A stretch of 64,000 bases of DNA, taken from the NCBI GenBank assembly GCA_017502875.1, contig JAFVUF010000016.1:1-64000 (forward strand), read 5' to 3'. Below the pieces are notes generated by a model. The model ran no database searches. It worked only from the letters and a program-made list of their open reading frames with translations, and was not told the origin of the DNA. This document shows positions 42,692-50,936 of this stretch, piece after piece. Positions within the stretch are counted from its first letter, which is position 1. Every line of letters starts with the position of its first letter. Source of the DNA: Clostridia bacterium. Its GTDB lineage: Bacteria > Bacillota > Clostridia > Oscillospirales > CAG-272. The translations under genes and the position numbers were made by a program.

Positions 42692-42728
42692 TTTAGTTTT
42701 CGCGCCTTTCCGTAAAGAAGATGTAACT

Positions 42729-42758
42729 ATTATAAAATATTTTCCAAGGTATTGTCAA
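42729..42758 (-). promoter_or_regulatory. Sigma-A promoter of aroF
   Basis: On the minus strand TTGACA and TATAAT are separated by 18 bases, about 38 bases before the start codon. No tryptophan-type attenuator is visible in the short leader. Confidence 0.8.
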
Positions 42759-42802
42759 GAGGAAAACAAATATTTACTTCGATTTTTTCAGTAGAAAACT
42801 GC

Positions 42803-43276
42803 TTATCTGTTGTTATGCGCTTTCAGCTTAACTCTCAGTGAGCCGAAGAAGCTTTGCATATATTCTTTTGCCTCGTCTTTAAGCACTCCGTAGGTAAGCT
42901 TTACCTTATGATTAAGAGGATAAGAGTTTAAATTAATCACACTTCCGAGCGAGCCGCTTTTTGCGTCGGGCAAAGCGATTACGGCGTGCTCGATACGGGC
43001 GTTAATTACCGCGCCGGCACACATAGGGCAGGGCTCAAGCGTAACGTACATAACGCAGCCCGGAAGTCTCCAACCGCCAAGGCGTTCGCAAGCCTCGTTT
43101 ATCGCCTCAAGCTCGGCGTGAGCCAAGGCGTTTTTGCCGACCTCTCTGCGATTTCTGCCCTTGCCTACTATCTCGCCGTTACGTACGATAACGCACCCGA
43201 CGGGGACCTCGCCCTCGTCCATAGCCTCTCTTGCGAGAAGAAGCGCCTGTGCCATATATTTTTCGTGCTCAGACAT
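42803..43276 (-). CDS. tadA: tRNA(adenine34) deaminase
   Basis: TadA converts the wobble adenosine 34 of tRNA-Arg(ACG) to inosine. The zinc and catalytic residues are H53 and E55 in LAHAELEAI and C83, C86 in EPCPMCAGAVI; GEVPVGCVIV and KSGSLGSVINL are family segments. At 157 residues the length is usual. It starts at 43,276, about 110 bases from a consensus promoter that points the other way; between them lies a hairpin-forming palindrome. In many Firmicutes tadA lies beside dnaX, ffs or serS; that linkage is absent here. Confidence 0.95.
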   Translation of the reverse strand: MSEHEKYMAQALLLAREAMDEGEVPVGCVIVRNGEIVGKGRNRREVGKNALAHAELEAINEACERLGGWRLPGCVMYVTLEPCPMCAGAVINARIEHAVIALPDAKSGSLGSVINLNSYPLNHKVKLTYGVLKDEAKEYMQSFFGSLRVKLKAHNNR

Positions 43277-43334
43277 GCTTTAAGCTCCCTTTGAAAACGT
43301 ATTTACAGTATCTTTATTTTTTGGAATATCCTTA

Positions 43335-43358
43335 CGGGAGTTACTGTCAAAACTCCCG
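43335..43358. repeat. Palindrome between tadA and the M23 lipoprotein gene
   Basis: CGGGAGTT (43335-43342) and AACTCCCG (43351-43358) surround eight bases. There is no T-run on either side. It sits seven bases before the -35 box of the plus-strand promoter and within the probable tadA leader, so it could be an operator or a leader hairpin. Confidence 0.45.
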
Positions 43359-43364
43359 ATTATA

Positions 43365-43393
43365 TTGATTTCGGGTTAGATGAATGGTATAAT
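43365..43393 (+). promoter_or_regulatory. Sigma-A promoter of the M23 lipoprotein gene
   Basis: TTGATT (43365-43370) and TATAAT (43388-43393), 17-base spacer, 49 bases before the ATG. Confidence 0.8.
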
Positions 43394-43442
43394 TTAAAGG
43401 TCCGCCAAGGGACGTAAACCATATTTGAAAGGAGAGATTTTT

Positions 43443-44585
43443 ATGAAAATCAGGAATGGCATCATAGCGATGCTTTTTGTGCTTACGCTGCTGACGCTTT
43501 TATCGTGCGGCTCGGATTCCGATGAAGAAAACGGAGACGTAAGCGACGGAAAAAATGAAATTTCGGACGTTGCAGTCAGAGCGTACATAGTTAAAATAGA
43601 CGGAAGGGAGGTTGGCTACGTATCGGACAAGTCGGAGCTTGATAAGCTTTCCACGCTTCTTGCCGAGAATAAGATGAACGAGCTTATCGAAGCGGACACC
43701 GAGGTCATAAAAGTTACGGTAAACAGTAAGCTTGAGGGTGAGGAGACGGTAGCGGACGCAAGCGGAATAACAAGCGCTGAGGAGCTGGCGAAAAGCTTTT
43801 ATGAAAACGGAGAACGGATATCGTTTTCCGTTACGGTAAGCGAAAAGGAAACGAAATACGTATCCTTTGAGACCGTTTATAAGAATTCGTCATCTCACTA
43901 TGAAGGAACTAAGGTAGTTAGCGTAGCGGGTAAAAACGGCGAGCGCGAGCTTGTTCATCACGTTACCTACACCGACGGTCAGGAAAGCGGACGAACGCTT
44001 GTTTCCGATACCGTTACCAAGAAGGCGGTAGACGAGGTTGTTCTGGTGGGAACTAAAAAATCCACCGCGTCTACGGGAAAATACGCGTGGCCGCTGAAAA
44101 GCGTGTATATTACGTCCTCATACGGAAGCAGATATCTTAACGGCTCGTACGATTTCCACCTTGGAGTTGATTTAAGAGCCTCTACAGGTACGTCCGTTTA
44201 CGCATCTGACGGCGGAAAGGTAATATACGCGGGCTGGCTCAGCTCTTACGGATATCTTGTAAAAATACAGCACGATAACGGCGACCAGACCTATTACGCT
44301 CATCTCAGTAAGATAAGCGTAAGCGCGGGAAACCGCGTTTATAAGGGGCAGATAATCGCCAAAAGCGGCGCTACGGGTAACGTTACGGGTGCTCATCTGC
44401 ATTTTGAGATACGCAAAAACGGCTCTACCGTCAATCCCGTAAGCTATCTTCCGTCGATGAGAGGCGTTACTGTTTCGTATAGCGCAGCCCCTGATAGCTG
44501 CCACGTTCAAACAGAGTCTTGTCTATCTCGTTCTGTACCACGAGCTTCTTTAAGCTCCAGGCGGGAGCGAGAAGCTCATCTTTAA
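43443..44585 (+). CDS. Lipoprotein with G5-like and M23 peptidase domains
   Basis: Signal MKIRNGIIAMLFVLTLLTLLSC, so Cys22 is the probable lipid anchor. An N-terminal region of about 95 residues, a G5-like domain (about 120-210, with VSEKETKYVSFETVYKN and VSVAGKNGERE) and an M23/LytM endopeptidase domain (about 228-335) follow. The peptidase keeps the zinc ligands in FHLGVDLRA and HLHFE and the catalytic histidine in YYAHL, so it should cut peptidoglycan crosslinks. The start at 43,443 follows AAGGAG; an in-frame upstream codon is less likely. After NPVSYLPSM the frame runs 39 residues further, antisense to the next gene; that tail looks non-native. Confidence 0.88.
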   Translation: MKIRNGIIAMLFVLTLLTLLSCGSDSDEENGDVSDGKNEISDVAVRAYIVKIDGREVGYVSDKSELDKLSTLLAENKMNELIEADTEVIKVTVNSKLEGEETVADASGITSAEELAKSFYENGERISFSVTVSEKETKYVSFETVYKNSSSHYEGTKVVSVAGKNGERELVHHVTYTDGQESGRTLVSDTVTKKAVDEVVLVGTKKSTASTGKYAWPLKSVYITSSYGSRYLNGSYDFHLGVDLRASTGTSVYASDGGKVIYAGWLSSYGYLVKIQHDNGDQTYYAHLSKISVSAGNRVYKGQIIAKSGATGNVTGAHLHFEIRKNGSTVNPVSYLPSMRGVTVSYSAAPDSCHVQTESCLSRSVPRASLSSRREREAHL

Positions 44586-45423
44586 CGCCGTCGCCCGTAA
44601 CACGCTCGATTACCGTGTCAGGCGGCATCAGCTCAAGCTGGTCGCACACCGTCTGAACGTAATCAGTCATACTCATAACGGGCAGATTTCCGTTAAGGTA
44701 ATCGGCGGCGAGCGCCGTACCCCTTATCACGTGCAAAAGATGGATTTTCACGGCTTGCGGGTTAAGTGAAGCGACCCTGCGGGCGTTTTCAAGCATCATA
44801 TCCTTGGTCTCGCCCGGCAGTCCGTTTATCAGGTGAACGCATACGAAAAGACCGTCAAGCAGAGAATATCCGCGAAGAAAGTCCTCATAGGTATGACATC
44901 TGTTTATCCTTTCGCCCGTTTCGTCATATGTCGTTTGCAGACCGAGCTCGACCATAATAAAGTGCTTTTTTGAAAGCTCTTTAAGGTAATCCGCGGTTTC
45001 AGGTGTTACGCAGTCGGGGCGGGTGGCAATGCAGAGACCGCTTGAAAGAGGGTGTCTAAGCGCTTCGCCGTACCGTTCCTTAAGCGTTTCAAGAGGGGCG
45101 TATGTGTTTGTGAACGACTGAAAGTACGGGATAAGCGCCGCGTCATTCCACTTCGAGCGCATCATTTCGGCGCCGCGGGTTATCTGCTCCGTAATACTGA
45201 GCGCTCTTCCCGCGGCAAAATCACCGCTTCCGCTTGCCGAGCAGAAGGTACAGCCGCCGACACCCTTGGTGCCGTCGCGGTTTGGACAGGTAAAGCCTGC
45301 GTCAACGGGAACCTTGCACGCCTTTTTGCCAAATGTCCTACGCATATAGTAATCCATAGTGTAGTAGCGCTTGTTGCAGTCGGAATTTTTATAAGGGTTT
45401 ATATCTTTTTGAGTTATTTTCAT
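44467..45423 (-). CDS. TIGR01212-family radical SAM protein (YhcC/YtqA type)
   Basis: A radical SAM protein of a widely conserved family with unknown substrate. The family signature is visible: KVPVDAGFTCPNRDGTKGVGGCTFCSASGSGDF, where the cysteines are spaced CxxxxxxxxxxxCxxC rather than CxxxCxxC, followed by IPYFQSFTNTYAP and GLCIATRPDCV. The length is 318 residues from the ATG at 45,423 (a TTG three codons earlier is also possible; neither has a strong ribosome binding site). It lies 57 bases after the large 45,480-48,215 gene on the same strand, with a GC-rich hairpin in between. The 3' ends of this gene and the M23 lipoprotein gene overlap by 119 bases. Confidence 0.93.
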   Translation of the reverse strand: MKITQKDINPYKNSDCNKRYYTMDYYMRRTFGKKACKVPVDAGFTCPNRDGTKGVGGCTFCSASGSGDFAAGRALSITEQITRGAEMMRSKWNDAALIPYFQSFTNTYAPLETLKERYGEALRHPLSSGLCIATRPDCVTPETADYLKELSKKHFIMVELGLQTTYDETGERINRCHTYEDFLRGYSLLDGLFVCVHLINGLPGETKDMMLENARRVASLNPQAVKIHLLHVIRGTALAADYLNGNLPVMSMTDYVQTVCDQLELMPPDTVIERVTGDGVKDELLAPAWSLKKLVVQNEIDKTLFERGSYQGLRYTKQ

Positions 45424-45437
45424 AATTATCAACGGAT

Positions 45438-45462
45438 AAGCCGCCGCGTTTTGCGGCGGCTT
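45438..45462 (-). terminator. GC-rich hairpin between the large membrane gene and the radical SAM gene
   Basis: AAGCCGCCGC and GCGGCGGCTT form a 10-bp stem with a five-base loop. On the minus strand it is followed by ATCCGTTGA, not a T-run. It may be a weak terminator, an mRNA 3' stabiliser or a leader structure 15 bases before the radical SAM start. Confidence 0.5.
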
Positions 45463-45479
45463 GTTTTGGTTTTAATGTA

Positions 45480-48215
45480 TCAGGTAAGTCCGAAAAGTGT
45501 TCCGATATTACTGAGTGTAACGGCTGTATCGGTATCACCCGCTTGGGTTGCTTCACTGATTCTCGCGCTCAGCTCGCTTGACAGAGCAGACTGATCCTCG
45601 GCGGTAAGCTTGATTCCGAAAGGGTTGCTCTCGGTTGTGTTGCTGTTTATCGCGCCGCAGACTGAGTCGCTCGCTATAACGTTGTCAAGAAGCTCGCCTG
45701 CCGTGCAGCCGAGACGTCCTTCCTCGCCAAAGGCGTTCTTGGTAGCGTCCGTGTTGCTCTTGGCGTCTATCGCTATCTCAATTAGCTGCTTTACCGCACC
45801 TACCTCCGCTTCGTGCTCGGTTTCGTCGGTTACGTTTGAAACATTGGTGAAAACGTCGCTAATCAGGGAAGCGGCAGCGCCCGCTTTTCCTGAATTTGTA
45901 TCACTTGCAAAGCCCATCTGCTTGAAACGGTCCTCGGTTATTACCGTGGCTATCACCTCGCCTGAGCCTTCCGTCGTTAAGCTCGTTATAAGCTCGGAAA
46001 TCTGAGAGTCGGTTATCTGTCCGCCGTTTGCCACTGTATCAAGTACCTTGGTGGTTTTTGATACGGTTGTCATAATAGCGGTATAGCCTACGTTATTTTC
46101 CGATTTTTTAGTAAGAAACGCGTCCACATCGGCAGCTGAAACGCCGATTTTTTCCTTGCAGAGACTTGATTTGAGAAGTACCTCAAGTAGCTTTTCGGTC
46201 TTAGCCTTGCCGTAGAAGCCCTCGCTTTGCTCAAGGGCAGTAAGTATACCGCCAAGCGACTCGAACATTTTTCCGATATCGTCTACGGTCATATCGGAGC
46301 CCATAAGTCCCATTACGGTCTCAAATACGTCGGAAACCGAGTTTATTATAGCCTCCAGCTCCGCCTCAGATACCGCATTGGGCTCATCAAAGACTGTAGT
46401 ATCCACGAGGATAAGCTCAACCGTGGCGCTGTATGAGGAGGTCATACTGTCGGGATTAAGACCGATGACGGCGTTAAGAGACGCTGTCGCGTCCGCAGCC
46501 GTTCTGTTTTCCGCATCCGCTAACACCTTGCTTGAAAGCTCGCTTGGGTCAAGTGAGGCTGCCTCTGTGAGCTGCAAAATTTTCATAACCTTTTCATCGG
46601 GAGAAAAAGCGGTATTGCTTTGAACCTTGCATATTTCCGCGAGCAGCGCGCCGATTTTCTCAGGCTCTACTCCGTTTTGCGCAACCGACAGCGGTGCTGT
46701 TCCGTAATTGCCGCTTGCGCTGACGGATACGTTTCCGTCTGAGGAGCTTGTGGAAGCGGCTGACGTGATACTGCTTAGGAACGCGGCTACGTTTTCGGGC
46801 GTTGCCGAGGCGCTATCGGTGAAATTCTCAACAAGAGCCATTGCTATTATTCTGGTCTCGGTATCCGAAATTCCGGTAACGTTCAGCTTTTCAAGCGATT
46901 CGCAAAGAGCCGCCTCCATATTATTCACTCTTATTTCGTGTGAATTCATATCGGTTAAGCCCTTTATAAGCTCTGCGGAGATATCGCTTGCAAGGGTATT
47001 GAACGCGTCGGTGGCGCTTTCGGGAAATCCGAGGCTTTCGGCAATCATTTTCAGTCCGATATTGGTTACTATCGGGATAAGAGGACGCATTCTTTCGTTT
47101 TTGTTTATCTCGGTAAGTATATCACGAACAAGTCCGTCTGCCGTGAGCGCATTCTGTATACCCTGCTCGCCGTTAAGATTGACGGAGAGTATCTTTGAAA
47201 GCATTTTTGCGAAGGTAGTTATATCCTCGCAAAGATAATCCACGTTTCTTGAATCCTCGTGTAATATCTCGAACATTTTATCAATTAGCGGATTGAAGTC
47301 CTCGTTAAAGGAGGGCTTGGGAATTCCCATAAAAGCCTCGCCCTTGCACCAAGCGTCAGTAGCAAGATAAACAATCTCGGACGCTGTCGCGGAGGCAATT
47401 TTTGAGTTTTTCAAATCCTCGGCAAGCGTTTCAAGCGCCGCGGTCTCTTTCTCGGTATATTGCGCCATCGGGGTTTTGGCAAGCGCCATCGCGTCATTTG
47501 CGAATCTGAGAATATGACCAAGCTCAGGCGCAAGAGTCGTAGTGATTTTTTCCTCGCCAACCGTGAGATTTATTTTGGTAAGCGAGTCGGAGATAAGCTT
47601 TCCGCCGAGAGACCTGTGAGTCCTGATAGCGAGCGAGCTGTTGATTGAGCTTACAGGCTCCTCAATTTTCTGATAAAGCTCCTCACTCATAAAGTCCATT
47701 TCCTTAGTTTCGGGAAGCGCGGTTTCAGCTACCTCTATGTACGCTGACACAGGCACCAATATACAGAACATAAGTATTACTCCGTAAATGAAGCCGTATA
47801 TAGCGCCACGGTATATCTTCCCCTTCTTCTTTCTGAAGAAAATCAGCGAAAGTATAAAGCGGAGGAAGTATGAAAGCGCCGTAAGTGAGGAAAATACGAT
47901 AAGAAACAGAAGCGGCGCGGCTGCCGCTGAGAGCAGAACTTGAATAATATGCGTAAGCTCCCCGGAGCTTGCAATCATCTCGCTTACCTTAGCCAGAGCA
48001 TCTTCAAGTCCCGGCACCTTGCTCATCAGCTTAATCAACGCGTCCGGCTCTGTAAGAAACTTCTTCAACGAAAACGTTATTATAAAGGTCAGCGCGGCAA
48101 CAATGCTTATAGATATAAGACGGATAAGCGCTTTCTTTTTGAATATAAGTCCCCATAAGGTCGAAAGCGCTATCTCGGCTATTACGGATATAAGCAGAAT
48201 GTTTCCAAAAGACAT
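45480..48215 (-). CDS. Large membrane-anchored protein of unknown function, 911 residues
   Basis: I do not recognise this protein. Four hydrophobic segments lie within the first 170 residues (about 3-25, 30-55, 95-130 and 140-165), with a very basic RKKKGKIYRG loop, somewhat like CvpA-type membrane domains. The remaining 740 residues have no membrane segment and are rich in Ala, Ser, Thr, Glu and Leu, with many helical stretches such as SDISAELIKGLTDMNSHEIRVNNMEAAL, and only three or four cysteines. The start at 48,215 is favoured because GGGAGG lies seven bases before it. It appears to be cotranscribed with the radical SAM gene downstream. Topology, and whether the large domain is inside or outside, cannot be decided from the sequence. 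Confidence 0.82.
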   Translation of the reverse strand: MSFGNILLISVIAEIALSTLWGLIFKKKALIRLISISIVAALTFIITFSLKKFLTEPDALIKLMSKVPGLEDALAKVSEMIASSGELTHIIQVLLSAAAAPLLFLIVFSSLTALSYFLRFILSLIFFRKKKGKIYRGAIYGFIYGVILMFCILVPVSAYIEVAETALPETKEMDFMSEELYQKIEEPVSSINSSLAIRTHRSLGGKLISDSLTKINLTVGEEKITTTLAPELGHILRFANDAMALAKTPMAQYTEKETAALETLAEDLKNSKIASATASEIVYLATDAWCKGEAFMGIPKPSFNEDFNPLIDKMFEILHEDSRNVDYLCEDITTFAKMLSKILSVNLNGEQGIQNALTADGLVRDILTEINKNERMRPLIPIVTNIGLKMIAESLGFPESATDAFNTLASDISAELIKGLTDMNSHEIRVNNMEAALCESLEKLNVTGISDTETRIIAMALVENFTDSASATPENVAAFLSSITSAASTSSSDGNVSVSASGNYGTAPLSVAQNGVEPEKIGALLAEICKVQSNTAFSPDEKVMKILQLTEAASLDPSELSSKVLADAENRTAADATASLNAVIGLNPDSMTSSYSATVELILVDTTVFDEPNAVSEAELEAIINSVSDVFETVMGLMGSDMTVDDIGKMFESLGGILTALEQSEGFYGKAKTEKLLEVLLKSSLCKEKIGVSAADVDAFLTKKSENNVGYTAIMTTVSKTTKVLDTVANGGQITDSQISELITSLTTEGSGEVIATVITEDRFKQMGFASDTNSGKAGAAASLISDVFTNVSNVTDETEHEAEVGAVKQLIEIAIDAKSNTDATKNAFGEEGRLGCTAGELLDNVIASDSVCGAINSNTTESNPFGIKLTAEDQSALSSELSARISEATQAGDTDTAVTLSNIGTLFGLT

Positions 48216-48342
48216 TCCAATACCTCCCAAAAGCGAAAATTATTTGAAACTATAACGTGTAGTTAAATTATAGCACTTAATAAAAAGATTGTCAATAGAA
48301 TTTGTCAAAGCGAACGGTACATAAAAAAATTACGGAATGGAC

Positions 48343-48371
48343 TTGCAAAAAAGATTTTTATGTGGTATTAT
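48343..48371 (+). promoter_or_regulatory. Sigma-A promoter of the metallo-beta-lactamase-fold gene
   Basis: TTGCAA (48343-48348) and TATTAT (48366-48371), 17-base spacer, 36 bases before the ATG. Confidence 0.68.
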
Positions 48372-48407
48372 AAAATATAGAAGCAGTGAAAGGACAGTAT
48401 CTTTAAG

Positions 48408-49286
48408 ATGAGTGGATTTGTAAAGGTCGCGCAGGGAGTATACCATCTTCCGCCTCCGACGCCCGAATTCGGGGCGGGGGTTACGCTTGTTACGGGAATC
48501 AACAATTTCCTTATTGATTGCGGCGCGTTTGATTATTCCGTGAGCAGATATATCGTCCATGCGCTGAGGGAGCTTAAGCTGGATATTAAGGATATCGATT
48601 ACCTTTTGTTTACGCATTGCGACCCTGAGAATATGGGCGGCATCCATAAGCTGAGGCAGCTTGCTCCGAGCATAAAGGTGCTTTCGTGCGGCTACCAGAC
48701 CGAAAGGCTGAAAAATCCGTCTTACTATTTTATGAATACCTGGTCGGATTTTCTTGATTACAGTCCTCCGTTCAGGGAGCTTCGCGGAATACTCGTCAAC
48801 GGTACGGTTGACTCGGAAAACAGAATTTTCTCAGAGCTGAAGCCTATATTTGCGCAGGGACATTCAGCCGACTCTGTCTGCTGGTATCATGTGAGAACGC
48901 AAACGCTTATTTGCGGAGACGCTGTTCAGGGCGGCGGAACGGACGAGACGGGAATAGCGTTTATAACCTCGCTTCAATATTATAAAAATACGCTTTCCGA
49001 CCTTATCGAGACCTCTCCCGAAAATATGGTTTGCGGCAGAGATTTCGTCCATTGCCCTTCGGTAATAAACGGCAGGGAAAATTGCGTAAACGCACTTGAG
49101 GCGAGCTACGACGTGCTGAGCGAGTATTCGGCGTTTGTGGAAAGATATGCCAAGCTTGTCCGAAAAAGAAAGGAAAACCTTACCGCCGAGGAGGTCGCAG
49201 CGGCGTATTTTGAAGAAAAAAATAAGCCGACAAGGCTTGGATACGCTATGCACACGTTCAGTGAATTCCTTAAAGCTAAACGTTGA
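48408..49286 (+). CDS. Metallo-beta-lactamase-fold protein with altered metal motif
   Basis: The fold is indicated by GVYHLPPP, NNFLIDCGAFD, IDYLLFTHCDPENMGGIHKL, FAQGHSADSVCWYH and LICGDAVQGGG, in the order typical of MBL hydrolases such as glyoxalase II relatives. The usual HxHxDH becomes H70-C-D72-P-E74-N75; H152 and D171 remain. So at least three of the first-motif ligands are replaced, with acidic and amide residues that could still hold metal. The C-terminal 90 residues (ALEASYDVLSEYSAFVERYAKLVRKRKENLTAEE) are helical. Length 292. Ribosome binding site AAAGGA about 15 bases upstream is modest. It is a single gene with its own promoter, followed by tRNA-Lys. Substrate unknown. Confidence 0.82.
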   Translation: MSGFVKVAQGVYHLPPPTPEFGAGVTLVTGINNFLIDCGAFDYSVSRYIVHALRELKLDIKDIDYLLFTHCDPENMGGIHKLRQLAPSIKVLSCGYQTERLKNPSYYFMNTWSDFLDYSPPFRELRGILVNGTVDSENRIFSELKPIFAQGHSADSVCWYHVRTQTLICGDAVQGGGTDETGIAFITSLQYYKNTLSDLIETSPENMVCGRDFVHCPSVINGRENCVNALEASYDVLSEYSAFVERYAKLVRKRKENLTAEEVAAAYFEEKNKPTRLGYAMHTFSEFLKAKR

Positions 49287-49333
49287 TGTTTAAATAATAC
49301 ATTTATAAGTTTATTTTACACATCAACATATGC

Positions 49334-49362
49334 TTGATTTTTGGTATTCATTGTGCTATAAT
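49334..49362 (+). promoter_or_regulatory. Sigma-A promoter of tRNA-Lys
   Basis: TTGATT (49334-49339) and TATAAT (49357-49362), 17-base spacer, 36 bases before the mature tRNA. Confidence 0.8.
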
Positions 49363-49398
49363 AAACGATGTCGAGAAAAAGCCCACTCGGCGTTGAGC

Positions 49399-49474
49399 GC
49401 ACCTTTAGCTCAGCTGGTAGAGCAACTGACTCTTAATCAGTGGGTCCAGGGTTCGAGTCCCTGAAGGTGCACCA
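49399..49474 (+). tRNA. tRNA-Lys (anticodon CUU)
   Basis: GCACCTT at the 5' end pairs with AAGGTGC, followed by encoded ACCA. The D arm contains AGCTCAGCTGGTAGAGC, the anticodon arm is ACTGA-CTCTTAA-TCAGT with CTT at 34-36, and the T arm contains GGTTCGAGTCC. The total of 76 bases includes CCA. The CUU species reads AAG. Confidence 0.96.
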
Positions 49475-49475
49475 T

Positions 49476-49505
49476 AAAAAGCAAGTCGAATGACTTGCTT
49501 TTTTC
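49476..49505 (+). terminator. Terminator of tRNA-Lys
   Basis: AAAAGCAAGTC and GACTTGCTTTT pair around GAAT, followed by TTTTC; it begins one to two bases after the CCA end. Confidence 0.88.
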
Positions 49506-49509
49506 TATC

Positions 49510-49576
49510 TAATCCAAAGGATTGGTATTTAAGCTCACCGTAGGCGCATGGCATCACGCCTTTGGCGTGGTTTTTT
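49510..49576 (+). other. Two further hairpins downstream of the tRNA terminator
   Basis: AATCC and GGATT around AAA (about 49510-49522), then CACGCC and GGCGTG around TTT with a following TTTTTT (49555-49576). With the tRNA terminator this makes three hairpins in a row and two terminators. The second terminator would be needless for the tRNA alone, so a short RNA or a repeat element could occupy this space. Confidence 0.45.
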
Positions 49577-49601
49577 ACTTGTAATTTTGACATAAAATTT
49601 A

Positions 49602-49636
49602 AAAAGCTCTCTCGAAAATTAATTCGGGAGAGCTTT
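49602..49636 (-). terminator. Terminator of the 49,642-50,703 membrane gene
   Basis: AAAAGCTCTC and GAGAGCTTT pair with inner CGAA/TTCG, followed on the minus strand by TTTAAATTTTATG. Confidence 0.78.
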
Positions 49637-49641
49637 ATTTT

Positions 49642-50703
49642 TTATTCCTCTTCGGTTGAAGCCGAGCGTTGCTTTTTTAGCTTTCTGCCGGACATAAACT
49701 GATTTTCGTATTCCCCGTCGTCCTCGCGTTTTCTTGCCCGAATGAACAGAACTATGCTTACCGTGATAAGCGAGACGAGATAAATCGCTAAAAAGCCCAC
49801 TACCGTATAAAGCGCTACGTTGTCAAGCTCTTTGAAAATATCAAGCTGAATAAGCCAAAGTAAAGAAAGCGCGGCGGCGTTTATCGCAAAATTTATCGCT
49901 ATTTTTATAAATTTATTCAGCTTTGTGAACAGAACTGAGATAGAGAGCATGAAAAGCAAGGCGCTTCCGAGGTAACGCAGATAATTTTGAAGCGTTGGCG
50001 CGATGGGGTTTATAATGGTCTCATAGGTGATTACCGGAATTCTGTCGTCGTACGGATAATTCGGGAGAGTTTTATTTATCACAATATTTACCTTAATAAA
50101 CATCGCAAGCAGCGCGCCCATGATGACGGCGGCGGCGAATATGACGAAGGCGGGCAACACGTATTTGACGCAAAAATTGCGAATTCGGGGTTTCGGGTTA
50201 GATGAAACGCGCTTTATCAATGATTTTAAGAGCGCTTTTACGCCGAGTAAAACGAAGTATAGCGCCGCTACTGCAAGCATGGCGCCCATGGTACTTGCAA
50301 AGCCGCGAGAGCTGACTGTTCCCGAAAGAACAAAAACGAAAATGAAGCAGGAGAACATCGCGCCCGAAAAGTGAATAAGGCGCTTAACGGTTCTGCTGTA
50401 GCTTAACCTATGAACGAGAGAAAGCGCCGAAAGAGCCACCGAAAAAAGAGCGAAGCCGACAAGCTGAATGAGGTCGAAGGCGAATTCTCGTCCTACCTTG
50501 TAGTCGTAGGTGTTGGTATCGGTGTATCCGTTGTAGGTATGAGTAACGAAATCTCTGCTTTCGGTAACGTTGAAATCAAGCAACATAAAAACGAGATACG
50601 ATACGAAAATTATAGCCGTGAAAATGAGCGCCGACGGATAAAGGATATCCCTTTTCCAACAGAATGGACGCGCATCGGTTGGGGCTTTCTTTGAATCTGA
50701 CAT
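49642..50703 (-). CDS. Polytopic membrane protein of unknown function, 353 residues
   Basis: Eight hydrophobic segments: about 23-42, 78-97, 110-128, 135-153, 182-205, 238-258, 266-290 and 296-320. A soluble loop of about 35 residues after the first helix (NVTESRDFVTHTYNGYTDTNTYDYKVG) and a charged C-terminal tail (RARKREDDGEYENQ through KKQRSASTEEE) frame them. No motif identifies a family; the pattern of a sensor-like extracytoplasmic loop and membrane bundle is non-specific. It stands alone between a terminator and the divergent nusB operon, with about 230 bases upstream. A weak GAGGAATTTTTGCT ribosome binding site precedes the ATG. Confidence 0.78.
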   Translation of the reverse strand: MSDSKKAPTDARPFCWKRDILYPSALIFTAIIFVSYLVFMLLDFNVTESRDFVTHTYNGYTDTNTYDYKVGREFAFDLIQLVGFALFSVALSALSLVHRLSYSRTVKRLIHFSGAMFSCFIFVFVLSGTVSSRGFASTMGAMLAVAALYFVLLGVKALLKSLIKRVSSNPKPRIRNFCVKYVLPAFVIFAAAVIMGALLAMFIKVNIVINKTLPNYPYDDRIPVITYETIINPIAPTLQNYLRYLGSALLFMLSISVLFTKLNKFIKIAINFAINAAALSLLWLIQLDIFKELDNVALYTVVGFLAIYLVSLITVSIVLFIRARKREDDGEYENQFMSGRKLKKQRSASTEEE

Positions 50704-50849
50704 AGCAAAAATTCCTCTATGAAGTTATCTTTGTCCTCAATTATATCATTTTTTGACGTCGATTTTGTTAATATTTCGTGTCTTATACCGAAATAATTTT
50801 CACCGCTATGGTGTTTTTGAAAAAATATTCAGAAAAATATTCAATCTTA

Positions 50850-50878
50850 TTGACAAAAGAGGGAGATTATTATATAAT
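50850..50878 (+). promoter_or_regulatory. Perfect sigma-A promoter of the nusB operon
   Basis: TTGACA (50850-50855) and TATAAT (50873-50878) with exactly 17 bases between, full match to consensus. It should drive nusB and the dense series of plus-strand genes that follows. Confidence 0.9.
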
Positions 50879-50936
50879 AATAAATACTTAATTTATTTGC
50901 ATAGATATTAATTTTGTGTTATAAAGGAACCGTGAA

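Noticed and set aside
49405..49593. 62-codon minus-strand frame with SGTRTLDPLIKSQ-like end
   Set aside because: It is the reverse strand of the tRNA-Lys gene, a well-known false protein seen in many genomes.
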